Below are positions 34,987 to 43,503 of a stretch of DNA of 64,000 nucleotides, one piece after another. Each line of letters starts with the position of its first letter. Position 1 is the stretch's first letter. The DNA is from MH13 sp042140245 (GTDB lineage Bacteria; Pseudomonadota; Alphaproteobacteria; Rhizobiales; MH13): positions 2,604,001 to 2,668,000 of the forward strand of contig NZ_CP159483.1 in the NCBI RefSeq assembly GCF_042140245.1, read 5' to 3'. The translations under genes were made by a program, and so were the position numbers. The notes beneath the pieces were generated by a model. That model saw only the letters and a list, made by a program, of their open reading frames with translations, ran no database searches and was not told where the DNA came from.

Positions 34987-35898
34987 ATGTTGCAACGTCC
35001 CGTGCCCTGGCCAAACGATGCAAAGGTCGCTTGTGCGATTACGCTGGATATGGATGCCGACAGCCTGGTTCACATCCACCATGGTGAAAATGCTCTGACC
35101 AAGCTCTGCACCACATCGATGTTGCAGTACGGGCCTAAGGTCGCGATTCCTCGCATTCTTGATACCTTTGAGCGTTATGGCATGAAGCAAAGCTTCTTCA
35201 TTCCGGCTTGGTGCATCCAAAACTATCCGCACACGGTTGAGGCCATCGTGAAGGCTGGCCACGAGATTGGTTTTCATGGGTACATTCATGAAGCCCCCAA
35301 TCAGCTTTCAGCTGATCAAGAACAGCATTGGATGGGCCGGTCGATCGAGATCATCGAGAAACACACCGGCCAAAGGCCGCGGGGCAATCGCGCCCCGCTT
35401 TACCATATGTCAGACCAGACGCCTGATTTGCTGGTTAAAGAGGGTTTTGTCTATGACAGCTCGCTGATGGGCGACGAGGTGCCCTATATCTTGAAAACAA
35501 CTGCCGGTGAACTTGTTGAGTTGCCCGTCAGCTGGGCGACCGATGATTGGCCACCCTATGTGCACTGCGCTGATCTGGACTATCAGTTCCAAATCATGCC
35601 GCCGGAGCGGGCTATGGAGATTTTCATGGCAGAGTTCGAAGCGCTACGTGCGCATCCTGGGGGCTTGTGGATCGGCGTTTGGCATCCCTTTGTCAGTGGG
35701 CGTTTGTCCCGCTGGATGCGCGTTGAAAAGATGATCGATTACATGGCGCAGACCGGCGATGTTTGGTTCGCGACGATGGAAGAGATAGCGCGCCATGTTC
35801 AAAGTGTGCGAGCCGATGGCAGCTACGATGCACGCGTGGACACGTTGCCCTACTACAGCGAAAACCAGGTTCCGACCGAGCTCCAAGGCAAAGCCTAA
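34987..35898 (+). CDS. Polysaccharide deacetylase-family protein
   Basis: 303 residues, no signal peptide. Opens PVPWPNDAKVACAITLDMDA with Asp-x-Asp in place of the NodB Asp-Asp, and has the canonical metal His pair in GHEIGFHGYIHEAPNQLS, unlike the two PuuE-like paralogues earlier in the window. RGNRAPLYHMS and the C-terminal GVWHPFVSGRLSRWMRVEKM fit the small-molecule amidase/peptidoglycan-deacetylase-like branch. GGAAGGATAGAGCTG precedes the ATG. Its stop overlaps that of the convergent ureohydrolase gene by 4 bp. Confidence 0.85.
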   Translation: MLQRPVPWPNDAKVACAITLDMDADSLVHIHHGENALTKLCTTSMLQYGPKVAIPRILDTFERYGMKQSFFIPAWCIQNYPHTVEAIVKAGHEIGFHGYIHEAPNQLSADQEQHWMGRSIEIIEKHTGQRPRGNRAPLYHMSDQTPDLLVKEGFVYDSSLMGDEVPYILKTTAGELVELPVSWATDDWPPYVHCADLDYQFQIMPPERAMEIFMAEFEALRAHPGGLWIGVWHPFVSGRLSRWMRVEKMIDYMAQTGDVWFATMEEIARHVQSVRADGSYDARVDTLPYYSENQVPTELQGKA

Positions 35899-36869
35899 CC
35901 TGCTCGATTGTGCATGATGTGACCGATGGTGTTCATGAGGATCTGGGCGGCAAGGATCGCCGTCGATCCGGTGTGATCATAGTCCGGCGCCACTTCCACC
36001 AAATCCAGACCGACTATATCGCCACGCGCCGCCAGCCCAGTAAGCAGTTCCAGAACCTCATAGTAGAGAAAGCCTCCATGGCTTGGCGTGCCGGTGCCGG
36101 GCGCAATGGATGGGTCGAACCCATCAATATCAATGGTGACGTAGTAGCGTTGCTTGGCTGGGATGCGATCAAGTAAAGCCTCGTTGCCCAAAACGCGCGC
36201 TTGTCGAACACTCAAGATGTCGCTGCCTCGGGCACGCGCATCTTCATAGCCTTCCTTGGCGGTTGAGGAGACATTGCGAATGCCAATCTGGGTCATGCCG
36301 CTGATGTAGGGCTTCTCAATGGCGCGGCGCATCGGATTGCCATGCCCGTTGCGCACGCCGTGGCGTTCATCGACAAAATCCAGATGCGCATCGATCTGAA
36401 CCAGATGCATCGGGCCGTTCTTCGCGCAATCCTCTTCAAAGGCGTTGATACAAGGAATGTTGATGGAGTGATCGCCGCCTAGAACCACTGGGAGAGCTCT
36501 GGCATCTAAAATCTTCTTCACGCCATAGGCGATGTTGGCGTGACTTTTTTCGGTGTTGGTGTGGACGATATCGGCATCGCCCAGGTCAATGACACGCACC
36601 ACCCCGGCTTCTAAAAACGTCTTGTCCTCCTCGTGATCATACGCGCCGCCATGACCAAAGGAGAACAGCGTGGATGCCTCGCGGATTGCGCGTGGTCCAA
36701 AGCGCGCACCGGCGCGCCATTGGGTTCCAAAATCAAAGGGTGCCCCCAAAATCGCAACATCGGCATCGATGGCATCCCAGTCTTCGACATATCGGTTTTT
36801 GCCGAACGTGCTGATGCCAACAAAAGGTAGGTTGAGCCGCCCACCATCATAGCCTGCTTTGCTGCTCAT
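35895..36869 (-). CDS. Ureohydrolase (agmatinase/guanidinobutyrase family), second
   Basis: 324 residues from ATG 36869, preceded by AAGGA seven bases upstream; GTG 36887 would add six residues. Metal motifs LGGDHSINIPCINAF, IDAHLDFVDERHG and TIDIDGFDPSIAPGTGTPSH are complete. DWDAIDADVAILGAPFDFGT and RFGPRAIREAS match agmatinase-type members. Differs clearly from the protein at 27064-28023 (HLDF versus HTDT), so substrates may differ. Convergent with the deacetylase gene and probably part of the same catabolic theme. Confidence 0.88.
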   Translation of the reverse strand: MSSKAGYDGGRLNLPFVGISTFGKNRYVEDWDAIDADVAILGAPFDFGTQWRAGARFGPRAIREASTLFSFGHGGAYDHEEDKTFLEAGVVRVIDLGDADIVHTNTEKSHANIAYGVKKILDARALPVVLGGDHSINIPCINAFEEDCAKNGPMHLVQIDAHLDFVDERHGVRNGHGNPMRRAIEKPYISGMTQIGIRNVSSTAKEGYEDARARGSDILSVRQARVLGNEALLDRIPAKQRYYVTIDIDGFDPSIAPGTGTPSHGGFLYYEVLELLTGLAARGDIVGLDLVEVAPDYDHTGSTAILAAQILMNTIGHIMHNRAG

Positions 36870-37279
36870 CGACTGTTCCTTAGACACAGGGATTGGAAGG
36901 GGAAATCTGATATCAGCATCATGAGAACGTAAGGTCAGATGGGCAAGGTGAATCAGGTCGCTTTCGCCTCTAAAGCTGGTTTTTCCAGCACGTTTTTTGC
37001 TGTCTCTTTGCAGGTCTGCCGAGCAACACTGGCTCGTTGGATATCATGAGCATGATGGTCTGCTGATGGGGGATGGTTTGCGGCGATCAATACGTCTGTG
37101 TGCGCGACCTTTTTTGGTGCAGATGTGTGAAGGCACAGGCTCAAAGACTTGATGCTGCTGGGCGCCTTATCGTTGGTTGCCAACCTACCCAAGGATGCAT
37201 GCTCCTTGACAGATTGCGTTGAGTGCGACCCAATTGCTCACCGGATCGATGCACTCGATGAGACTGTCCTGGTGACCAG
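36870..37279. other. Divergent intergenic region, no gene recognised
   Basis: About 410 bp between the ureohydrolase (-) and the first FHA gene (+). A 79-codon minus-strand frame (36953-37192) has no family features and is rejected. A small hairpin GCTGG-TTTTT-CCAGC (36974-36988) followed by a short T-run is present on the plus strand, where no transcript is expected to end. Promoters of both neighbours must lie here; I cannot pick them. Confidence 0.4.
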
Positions 37280-37942
37280 ATGACTAAAAAACCAATCTTC
37301 GTTTCGTCTGATTCAGGAAGTGATGGTGCAAGCGAGACGATTAAAGACGCTGCAGCGCCGACCCGCCTTTACCGCGATCCTGCTGAAGCCCCAGCGTCTG
37401 AATCGCATTCGACGGCGCCGAACCCAACACGAATTCTGGGTGAAAGGCCTGCTGTAACAGAGCCGGACTCTCCAGAAAGCGTTACCCGGCTGGTTGATGA
37501 CCAGCAGACGGCCTTTGAAGCTGATGTCACTCGGTTGGTTTCTGATGAGCAGGATCCGGCGGAATCCGCCACGCGCTCGCCAGCACGTCTTTCAAGCACC
37601 CCCGTTGTCGGCTGGTTGATTGTTGTTGAGGGGCCCGGTCGTGGAACAAGTGTTCCTTTTGGCGCTGGGATGAACTCTATCGGTCGCCGGCCTGACAATG
37701 GTGTCGTTCTTGATTTTGGAGATGAGGACATCACCGAGAGCGCCCATGCGTTCATCGTATATGACGAGGAAAACAAGGCATTTCACGTTACCCATGCCGG
37801 TAAACAAAGTGTCGTTCGACTGAACGACCAACCTCTTTTGGAAGCCAAACCAATCGACGATGGTGCGCTTTTGCGCCTTGGCCAAACGACAGTGCGCTTT
37901 TGTGCCTTGTGCGGTCCAGACTTCGACTGGTCTGACAGCTGA
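37280..37942 (+). CDS. FHA-domain protein with Thr-Arg-Leu repeats
   Basis: 220 residues. Residues ~110-207 are an FHA domain: Gly135-Arg136, Ser154/His156 (ESAHAF) and the Asn-containing strand VVRLNDQPL. The first 105 residues are disordered, acidic and contain four copies of a Thr-Arg-Leu/Ile motif: T28 (PTRLYRD), T50 (PTRILGE), T69 (VTRLVDD) and T84 (VTRLVSD). These look like phosphorylation sites that an FHA domain could bind in cis or trans. First gene of a cluster with PP2C phosphatase and two more FHA proteins; the kinase is at 43502-45217. Confidence 0.85.
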   Translation: MTKKPIFVSSDSGSDGASETIKDAAAPTRLYRDPAEAPASESHSTAPNPTRILGERPAVTEPDSPESVTRLVDDQQTAFEADVTRLVSDEQDPAESATRSPARLSSTPVVGWLIVVEGPGRGTSVPFGAGMNSIGRRPDNGVVLDFGDEDITESAHAFIVYDEENKAFHVTHAGKQSVVRLNDQPLLEAKPIDDGALLRLGQTTVRFCALCGPDFDWSDS

Positions 37943-37952
37943 GTTTGCCGTC

Positions 37953-39059
37953 TTGACAGCTGATCCAGCCGATTACGACGTTGCCAGTGCAATCTGGAAA
38001 GGGATGCGACCCTACCAAGAAGACAGCTTGTCGACTGATTTTCATGCCGGTTCATCGCAGGGGTTTGCCATCATTGCTGATGGCATGGGCGGGCATGCGG
38101 CTGGTGACGTTGCATCCAATCTGGCAGCCGTCCAAAGCGCCGGGCATTTGAAAGTTGCAATGCAGGAGATCGCAGGGCGAGAAGATCGCCTTCCTGGCGA
38201 GATGCGCATTGCAATCGATAAAGCCAATGCAACCATCGCTGAGCGGGTTGGTCAGGACAGCCGTGTTGCTGGCATGGGCACGACGTTGTTGGCCGTGGCG
38301 ATTGTTGGCGATCATCTCTATTGGGGATCTGTCGGCGATAGCCCGCTTTATCTGGTGCGGGACGCGGCGCTTCGCCAACTCAACCAAGACCATTCTATGG
38401 CCCCTGTTATTGCGGCGATGGTGGAGCGGGGCGAGATCACCTCTACACAAGCCAAGCAGCATCCTGATCGCAACGCCCTAACATCGGTGCTGATGGGCGA
38501 GAAGATTGAAAAATCTGATGTGCCCGATGCACCCATGGCGTTGCAGCCCGGCGACGTTTTGATCGCAGCCAGCGATGGTCTGCAATTCTTGGACGAAGCA
38601 AAGATACTTGATTGCGTGGTCAAAGCGCGCCCGGGATCCAGCACCACTATTTGCAACGCCTTGATGCAATCGCTGAAAGACCTGGAGGATCCGCATCAGG
38701 ACAATTCGGCCATTGTTGTGATCCAGCGACACGAAGCTGAGCAGACATCGAAGCCGGAAGTGAAAGAGCGGTTGATGGAGGATGGAGGCGATAATGATCG
38801 ACCTCAAACCCGCATCCTTTCCGCTGATGACGAAGTTGAGACAGGCAATGCCGATCAATCGGCGTTGAAAGGCCAGCCTCCGTTGGTGGCTTCCACGGCC
38901 ACGGGGCGTGAAGGCAACGCACACTCTGCCGGTGAAGGTGGGGCGATAGGAACCAACGAACGAGCCGGGCAAGGGGCTTCAAAGTCTGGTTATTGGAGTG
39001 TTGCCCTGCTGGTGGCCTTGGCTGCCGGTTTGGCAGCCGTTTGGTTTTTGCGGCAATGA
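37953..39059 (+). CDS. PP2C-type Ser/Thr phosphatase, tail-anchored
   Basis: 368 residues if started at TTG 37953; the frame is open back to 37860 but that would overlap the FHA gene, and no strong ribosome site decides the start. PP2C motifs in order: RPYQED (19-24), IIADGMGGHAAGDVAS (42 on), GMGTTLLAV, GDSPLYLVR, ALTSVLMG, ASDGLQFLD and DNSAIVVIQ with metal Asp residues. After a polar linker a single C-terminal helix (YWSVALLVALAAGLAAVWFL) anchors it with the enzyme in the cytoplasm. Should reverse the kinase encoded downstream. Confidence 0.88.
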   Translation: MTADPADYDVASAIWKGMRPYQEDSLSTDFHAGSSQGFAIIADGMGGHAAGDVASNLAAVQSAGHLKVAMQEIAGREDRLPGEMRIAIDKANATIAERVGQDSRVAGMGTTLLAVAIVGDHLYWGSVGDSPLYLVRDAALRQLNQDHSMAPVIAAMVERGEITSTQAKQHPDRNALTSVLMGEKIEKSDVPDAPMALQPGDVLIAASDGLQFLDEAKILDCVVKARPGSSTTICNALMQSLKDLEDPHQDNSAIVVIQRHEAEQTSKPEVKERLMEDGGDNDRPQTRILSADDEVETGNADQSALKGQPPLVASTATGREGNAHSAGEGGAIGTNERAGQGASKSGYWSVALLVALAAGLAAVWFLRQ

Positions 39060-39187
39060 AGGTCGGTAAGCACCAGTTCATTAAACGTGCTGAGTTGGCT
39101 TACCAAAGGCGATGGTGGGCTTGGCTTTGCCGGCGCAATTGGCTTAGGTAACGTCGACGCATCGGCCAATCTGCTTGGGGGAGAAGA

Positions 39188-40063
39188 ATGGGCAAAGCGC
39201 AGCTTTCGGTCTGGCAGTCCGCGTCTGGGGCGGTGCTGCTGTCTGCCCTGGAGGTGCGTCTGCCCGTTGTATTGGGTCGCCACGGACCGAATGATGCGGG
39301 CCGTTTGACCGACGCCGATGGCAAGGAAGTCCTGTTTGGTTCGGACCTTGCCACCCTTTCGCGCCACCATATGGATATCACCGTCTCCGATACCGGCGGT
39401 GCCACCGTGATTGATCGATCAAGCAACGGTGTTCAGCGCAAAATGCCCGGCGAGCCAAATACAATGCTGGGTAAGGATGGTGAGGACCACCTGCCGATCG
39501 GTAGTCAACGGCAATATGAGACCGTGGGCCTGGTCATCGAAATCAATTTGCCGCATGCCTCGCGCCCGCTTGAAGCGGGATCCACAGGCCAAAAAATCTA
39601 TGCCGTCTACGACAGTGCCAGTGCCGGTCGTCCCAAGGCCATTGACTTGACGGATGGCTATCTCTGCCTTGTGCGCGATGCCAACTCGGTGCGCATGGAG
39701 CGTCAGATAGGGCCATCGGCCGGTGATGTTTTACAGTCGGTGAAAGACGCCCGGCAGGTGTGCTTGGCCGTTGTTGGCCGCGATGATGACGGGCGAACCG
39801 TCGTTTTGCCCGGTCAAAACCGAAGCGTTGTTTGCAATCGACGGGCACTCCCAGAACATGAGCCGTTTGCCTTGGCGCATATGGACACGTTGGAGATCGG
39901 CGGAATGGATCTGCGCATTATGGAGGAGGGCGGTGAGCAACCGATTGTCTGTGTCAATCCAGATTGCCGTCAGATGAACGCTTATGAGGTCGGCGGAAAC
40001 TGCCGATATTGCGGCACCCGGCTGGGCGATGGCCGCACGCAGAAGCTGCCACTTGGGACTTAA
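39188..40063 (+). CDS. FHA-domain protein with C-terminal zinc ribbon
   Basis: 291 residues, GGGGGAGAAG before the ATG. FHA at ~22-115 with Gly30-Arg31 (VVLGRHGPND), Ser58-Arg59-His (LSRHHMDI) and Asn80-Gly81 (SSNGVQ). A second, more divergent FHA-like or beta-sandwich part covers ~135-245. The C-terminus has Cys255, Cys260, Cys272 and Cys275 (C-x4-C-x11-C-x2-C), a zinc ribbon. Two bases separate it from the next gene. A scaffold or reader of phospho-Thr in this module; no enzyme domain seen. The 128 bp before it hold no gene. Confidence 0.83.
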   Translation: MGKAQLSVWQSASGAVLLSALEVRLPVVLGRHGPNDAGRLTDADGKEVLFGSDLATLSRHHMDITVSDTGGATVIDRSSNGVQRKMPGEPNTMLGKDGEDHLPIGSQRQYETVGLVIEINLPHASRPLEAGSTGQKIYAVYDSASAGRPKAIDLTDGYLCLVRDANSVRMERQIGPSAGDVLQSVKDARQVCLAVVGRDDDGRTVVLPGQNRSVVCNRRALPEHEPFALAHMDTLEIGGMDLRIMEEGGEQPIVCVNPDCRQMNAYEVGGNCRYCGTRLGDGRTQKLPLGT

Positions 40064-40065
40064 GC

Positions 40066-42063
40066 ATGCTCAATTATCCCATTACTTTTCAAGTTCAAAA
40101 GGTCTCCGATCTTGGCAATCCAGTGGGCGAGGCCCGGACGCTGAAGTGTGAGAGCTCTGGCGAGTTTTCTGTCGGTAAGTCAAAGAGTTGCGACGTTCAG
40201 CTGGAAGGCGAATCCGTATCTCGCCAGCACATGTTTCTCGTCTTAAGTGATGATGATGTCCGGGTTCGCGATGACGACAGCACCAACGGTACCTTTCTGA
40301 ACGGGACCCGTGTTGCCGATGCTGAGGTGGTTCCCGGCGATCAGATCGAGTTGCCTGGATGGCACATCGTTCTGATGGGCGCAGAGGCTGTTCCAGCCCA
40401 GACGGCAACCAGATCGGATGCGGTTGTTCTCAGTCGCCTCATCACCGGCGACTCTGGCGATGTTGCTGTGCCCCCCCCGATCAATCCCTCCACTGAACTG
40501 TTTGGCGCAAAGAGCGAGGTCAGTCTGGAAGACCTCACCAACAGTGGCTACCCGCTGACCGAGGTGAAGTTCTGTGCAGTTGGCGGTGGACTTGGCTCGT
40601 TTGTGTGGGTCGATCATCTGCGCTGCTACGGCGTTCCTGCCGATGCCATTGCCGTGGTCGGCACCGAGAGCAAGTGCTACGAAACCTACAAGAGATACTG
40701 CAAGAACAGCCAGATCCCAGACCATGAGAGATTACGTTCTAATTCGCTCTCTCGACCGGACAACATTTGGGGGTTCCCAGGATACGCTCTGCGTGAGGTT
40801 TTCAAAGGCCAGGCTTCTGGGCTGCGTGGTGTTTTTCAGGTCTTTGGCGAACCGACTTTGGCGCAAAGTTATACACCACGGGCAGGGGATGTCTTCGACT
40901 CTCTGGACCGCGAAGCTGAGCGTATTCACTGGGAAGCGATGTTTCGGCAGGGGCAGGTTCGGCGGTTGCGCAAAACCGATGATGGTCGTTACTGCATTGC
41001 CTACCAACCGCGAGGCTCGGAGGGTGGAGCAGACCAGCCTAAGCTGGCACTGATCGTCGCCGATGTCGTTCATCTGTCCACTGGATATCCAGCGACCCGT
41101 TTTGTTGATGACTTCCAATCCTTTGTTGCCAGCCATCCCGACAAACGTTCGCTTGTTGCCAACGCCTATGAACCCCACGACCATATCTACAACGCGATTG
41201 AAAAACACGATGAGCCGATTTTTGTCGTGGTACGTGGACGAGGCATTGTGGCCAGCCGTATCTTGCAACGGCTGAGTGAAGCGCGCGCTAAGAACCCACA
41301 GATCAGGATCATCCAGTCGATGCGCAGTCCGTTGGGCGCGCGGGATGGGGCATCATACGGTCGCGCCAAGCGGCCCGTGATCAACAATGTTGAAATTCAA
41401 CCTTTCAACTGGCCGAAAGCTGCTTGGGGCGGCGACCTCAGATTCGAGTATGAAAACGCCGATGATGAACGCCGCGGCGAAATCCTTTCAACGCTCGGTG
41501 GCACGTCTACAGCGTTGCGCTCTGACTGGGTGGCTATCGCCGAACGCGGGTCCGAAGAGGATTGGTATCGGGTGGTGTTTGGCTCAATCAAGGAGTTGAC
41601 GCCTGCTGATGATACGGATGATCGCATTCGCGTTTTGATCGAGACTCCGGAAAAGCACCGCGAGGAGCTGTTCGCTCACTATCTGATCGATTGCACTGGC
41701 TTGATTGCTGATATTCGTCGCTCACCTTTCATGGCCGACCTTCTGGATGTTTACGATCTGCCCCGGAACCATGCTTATGCGATCAAGGATGGTGTGTCGC
41801 AAAAACGCGGGCCAACTGGACTGCAAGTCAGCAATGATTTTGAGATCAACGGTCTGAAAAACGGGCCAGGCCGGGTGTACGCGGCTGGCACGATCACATC
41901 CGGTGGCCCCTATCTGGCCGTCGATAGTTTTCTCGGCCTGCAATACTCTGCGCTGCGCTCCGTCGATCATCTTGTGACCGACAAGACCCACAAGGTTCGA
42001 GATCTCGGCCCGCTACGCTCTCTTTCCCAATGGCTCAAATGGGCCGTTGGCAGTTCACCTTAA
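40066..42063 (+). CDS. FHA domain fused to a Rossmann-type (flavoprotein-like) domain
   Basis: 665 residues from ATG 40066; a longer frame would overlap the previous gene. Residues ~32-104 are an FHA domain (Gly37, Ser52-Arg53-x-His55, Asn74-Gly75 in DSTNGTFLNG). After a linker with 'PPP', KFCAVGGGLGSFVWVDHLRC (168-187) is a dinucleotide-binding turn GGGLGS, and near the end GRVYAAGTITSGGPYLAVDS resembles the FAD-contacting segment of disulfide-oxidoreductase-like flavoproteins. No CxxC redox pair is seen. The fusion couples phospho-Thr recognition with a predicted nucleotide/redox domain; cofactor and reaction are not proven. Reader should treat the enzymatic part as inference. Confidence 0.78.
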   Translation: MLNYPITFQVQKVSDLGNPVGEARTLKCESSGEFSVGKSKSCDVQLEGESVSRQHMFLVLSDDDVRVRDDDSTNGTFLNGTRVADAEVVPGDQIELPGWHIVLMGAEAVPAQTATRSDAVVLSRLITGDSGDVAVPPPINPSTELFGAKSEVSLEDLTNSGYPLTEVKFCAVGGGLGSFVWVDHLRCYGVPADAIAVVGTESKCYETYKRYCKNSQIPDHERLRSNSLSRPDNIWGFPGYALREVFKGQASGLRGVFQVFGEPTLAQSYTPRAGDVFDSLDREAERIHWEAMFRQGQVRRLRKTDDGRYCIAYQPRGSEGGADQPKLALIVADVVHLSTGYPATRFVDDFQSFVASHPDKRSLVANAYEPHDHIYNAIEKHDEPIFVVVRGRGIVASRILQRLSEARAKNPQIRIIQSMRSPLGARDGASYGRAKRPVINNVEIQPFNWPKAAWGGDLRFEYENADDERRGEILSTLGGTSTALRSDWVAIAERGSEEDWYRVVFGSIKELTPADDTDDRIRVLIETPEKHREELFAHYLIDCTGLIADIRRSPFMADLLDVYDLPRNHAYAIKDGVSQKRGPTGLQVSNDFEINGLKNGPGRVYAAGTITSGGPYLAVDSFLGLQYSALRSVDHLVTDKTHKVRDLGPLRSLSQWLKWAVGSSP

Positions 42064-42075
42064 GGAGGCCCAGCG

Positions 42076-42534
42076 ATGATACCGACGCTTTCAGGCCGTA
42101 TCCAAACCCGTTTGTTTTTGTTTGTTTTTCTTGGACTGCCGATCACCGCGCTCTTTGCCTATTCCCATGCCGGGTGGTCATGGGACTGGAGCCAGGCGCA
42201 AATTTTCTTTCTGTTTCTGCTCACTTTGCTTGGTGTCGGGCTGGTTCTCGACCCGGTCTACATTTTCATTCAGTCGGTCCGCTGGGACCGGGATTGGCCC
42301 TTTGCGTTCCAGTTCTTCTTTTCGATTGTTGAGTTTGGCATTGTTGTCGGGCTTATGCTCAACAACTGGCTGCCTTGGTTGCCTATGGGCGGTGGCAAAG
42401 GGGCCATCGAGCTGCAGACCGTAACGCTGCACTTTCTCAGCGTGTTCATCCCATCTTTTCTCGCGCTTCTTGGTCCTTTGTCAGTATTTTTTATTCGTTG
42501 GCGGTTTAAGGCCGGCCAGTTTGGAAAGCTCTAG
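42076..42534 (+). CDS. Small multi-pass membrane protein
   Basis: 152 residues with four hydrophobic segments at about 14-32, 44-66, 76-96 and 115-140. Preceded by AAGGAGG, a strong ribosome site. No family recognised. An aromatic-rich, weakly charged protein located 12 bp after the FHA-Rossmann gene and 3 bp before a TauE/SafE-type permease, so probably a membrane partner in the same unit, possibly the electron or anion path connected to the Rossmann protein (inference). Confidence 0.75.
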   Translation: MIPTLSGRIQTRLFLFVFLGLPITALFAYSHAGWSWDWSQAQIFFLFLLTLLGVGLVLDPVYIFIQSVRWDRDWPFAFQFFFSIVEFGIVVGLMLNNWLPWLPMGGGKGAIELQTVTLHFLSVFIPSFLALLGPLSVFFIRWRFKAGQFGKL

Positions 42535-42537
42535 GCC

Positions 42538-43476
42538 TTGGCGCGACTGGTCAAAACCTGGATACCGATCCATCTGGCTGTCTTGGTGGCGGCCTATATC
42601 CTCTTGTTTTGGCAGTCCTCGCTGACACTAGAGGTGTTGCTTGGCCTTTGGTTCTTCGTGCCCGTTGGTGTGCTTGGAGCGATCATTGCCAACGCGACTG
42701 GCACAGGTGGTGGCGTTGTGTTTGTGCCGGTGTTCGCCGCCCTGCAGGATGGTGGCATTATGGTGCCAGGCGCGCTGCTGGGCCTGTTGCCGCAGAATGC
42801 CAATGAAGGCGTTGCCGTCTCTTTCACCATTCAGTGTTTTGGCATGTCGATTGGCGCGCTCACCTGGGCGCATGCTATTTTTGTCAAAGACAGCCTGAAG
42901 TGGGATGAGAAAATCGCTCCGCACTCGTTGTTGACGCTAACCGCGACGCCGTTAGCCACGGGCATACCGGCGCTTCTTTTGACCCAAGCTTTTGTCGAGG
43001 TTGATGGCGATCAGCTCATTGTTTGGTTTAAGTTTTTTTCGCTCGCGCTTGGTGTAATTCTGCTCATCTTCACGTGGGTTCAGCGCCATCAGTCAGCGCT
43101 CGAACGTAAGCTGACGGTTGGGCCGGGTGAACTTTGGGTGTTGCTTGTGCTTGGCGCTCTAGGTGGTGCGGTCACAGCGCTGTTCTCCGTTGGTATCGGA
43201 GAGTTTTTGGCGATCTATCTTATCCTGCGTCGATTCCCAACTAAGGTGGCGATCGCTGTTGCCGTTTGGGTTTCGGTCGTTTGTGTTTTCACCGGTTTTT
43301 GGGACAATTACTTTGCCGGTTTGATCAGATTGGAAATCGCACTTATTGCGGTTCCGGGTGCTATATTGGGCGGCTTCTTGGCCAAGGGCATAGCATCGCT
43401 GCTTGGTTCCCTTTGGCTCAAAACAGCCGCTTCAATCTGGATCATCGCCTCAAGCGTCTATCTGCTTGTGACGTGA
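42538..43476 (+). CDS. TauE/SafE-family membrane transporter
   Basis: 312 residues from TTG 42538, with about eight membrane helices. The two Gly-rich half motifs are IIANATGTGGGVVFVPVFAA and, in the second half, LGGAVTALFSVGIGEFLAIY, the usual repeat of this sulfite/sulfoacetate-exporter family. The first part has a polar insert (MSIGALTWAHAIFV). Last gene of the plus-strand FHA unit and convergent with the kinase gene. Substrate unknown; an anion such as a sulfonate or sulfite is family-typical. Confidence 0.82.
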   Translation: MARLVKTWIPIHLAVLVAAYILLFWQSSLTLEVLLGLWFFVPVGVLGAIIANATGTGGGVVFVPVFAALQDGGIMVPGALLGLLPQNANEGVAVSFTIQCFGMSIGALTWAHAIFVKDSLKWDEKIAPHSLLTLTATPLATGIPALLLTQAFVEVDGDQLIVWFKFFSLALGVILLIFTWVQRHQSALERKLTVGPGELWVLLVLGALGGAVTALFSVGIGEFLAIYLILRRFPTKVAIAVAVWVSVVCVFTGFWDNYFAGLIRLEIALIAVPGAILGGFLAKGIASLLGSLWLKTAASIWIIASSVYLLVT

Positions 43477-43483
43477 ATAGCTG

Positions 43484-43503
43484 AAGCGACCTCCCGCTCG
43501 CTT
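43484..43503. terminator. Weak bidirectional hairpin between convergent genes
   Basis: AAGCGA (43484-43489) pairs with TCGCTT (43498-43503) across an 8-nt loop in the 25-bp gap between the transporter and kinase stops; its right arm overlaps the kinase stop codon. Short stem, so only a tentative terminator. Confidence 0.3.

Noticed and set aside
36953..37192. 79-codon minus-strand gene in the intergenic region
   Set aside because: No family features and no clear ribosome site.
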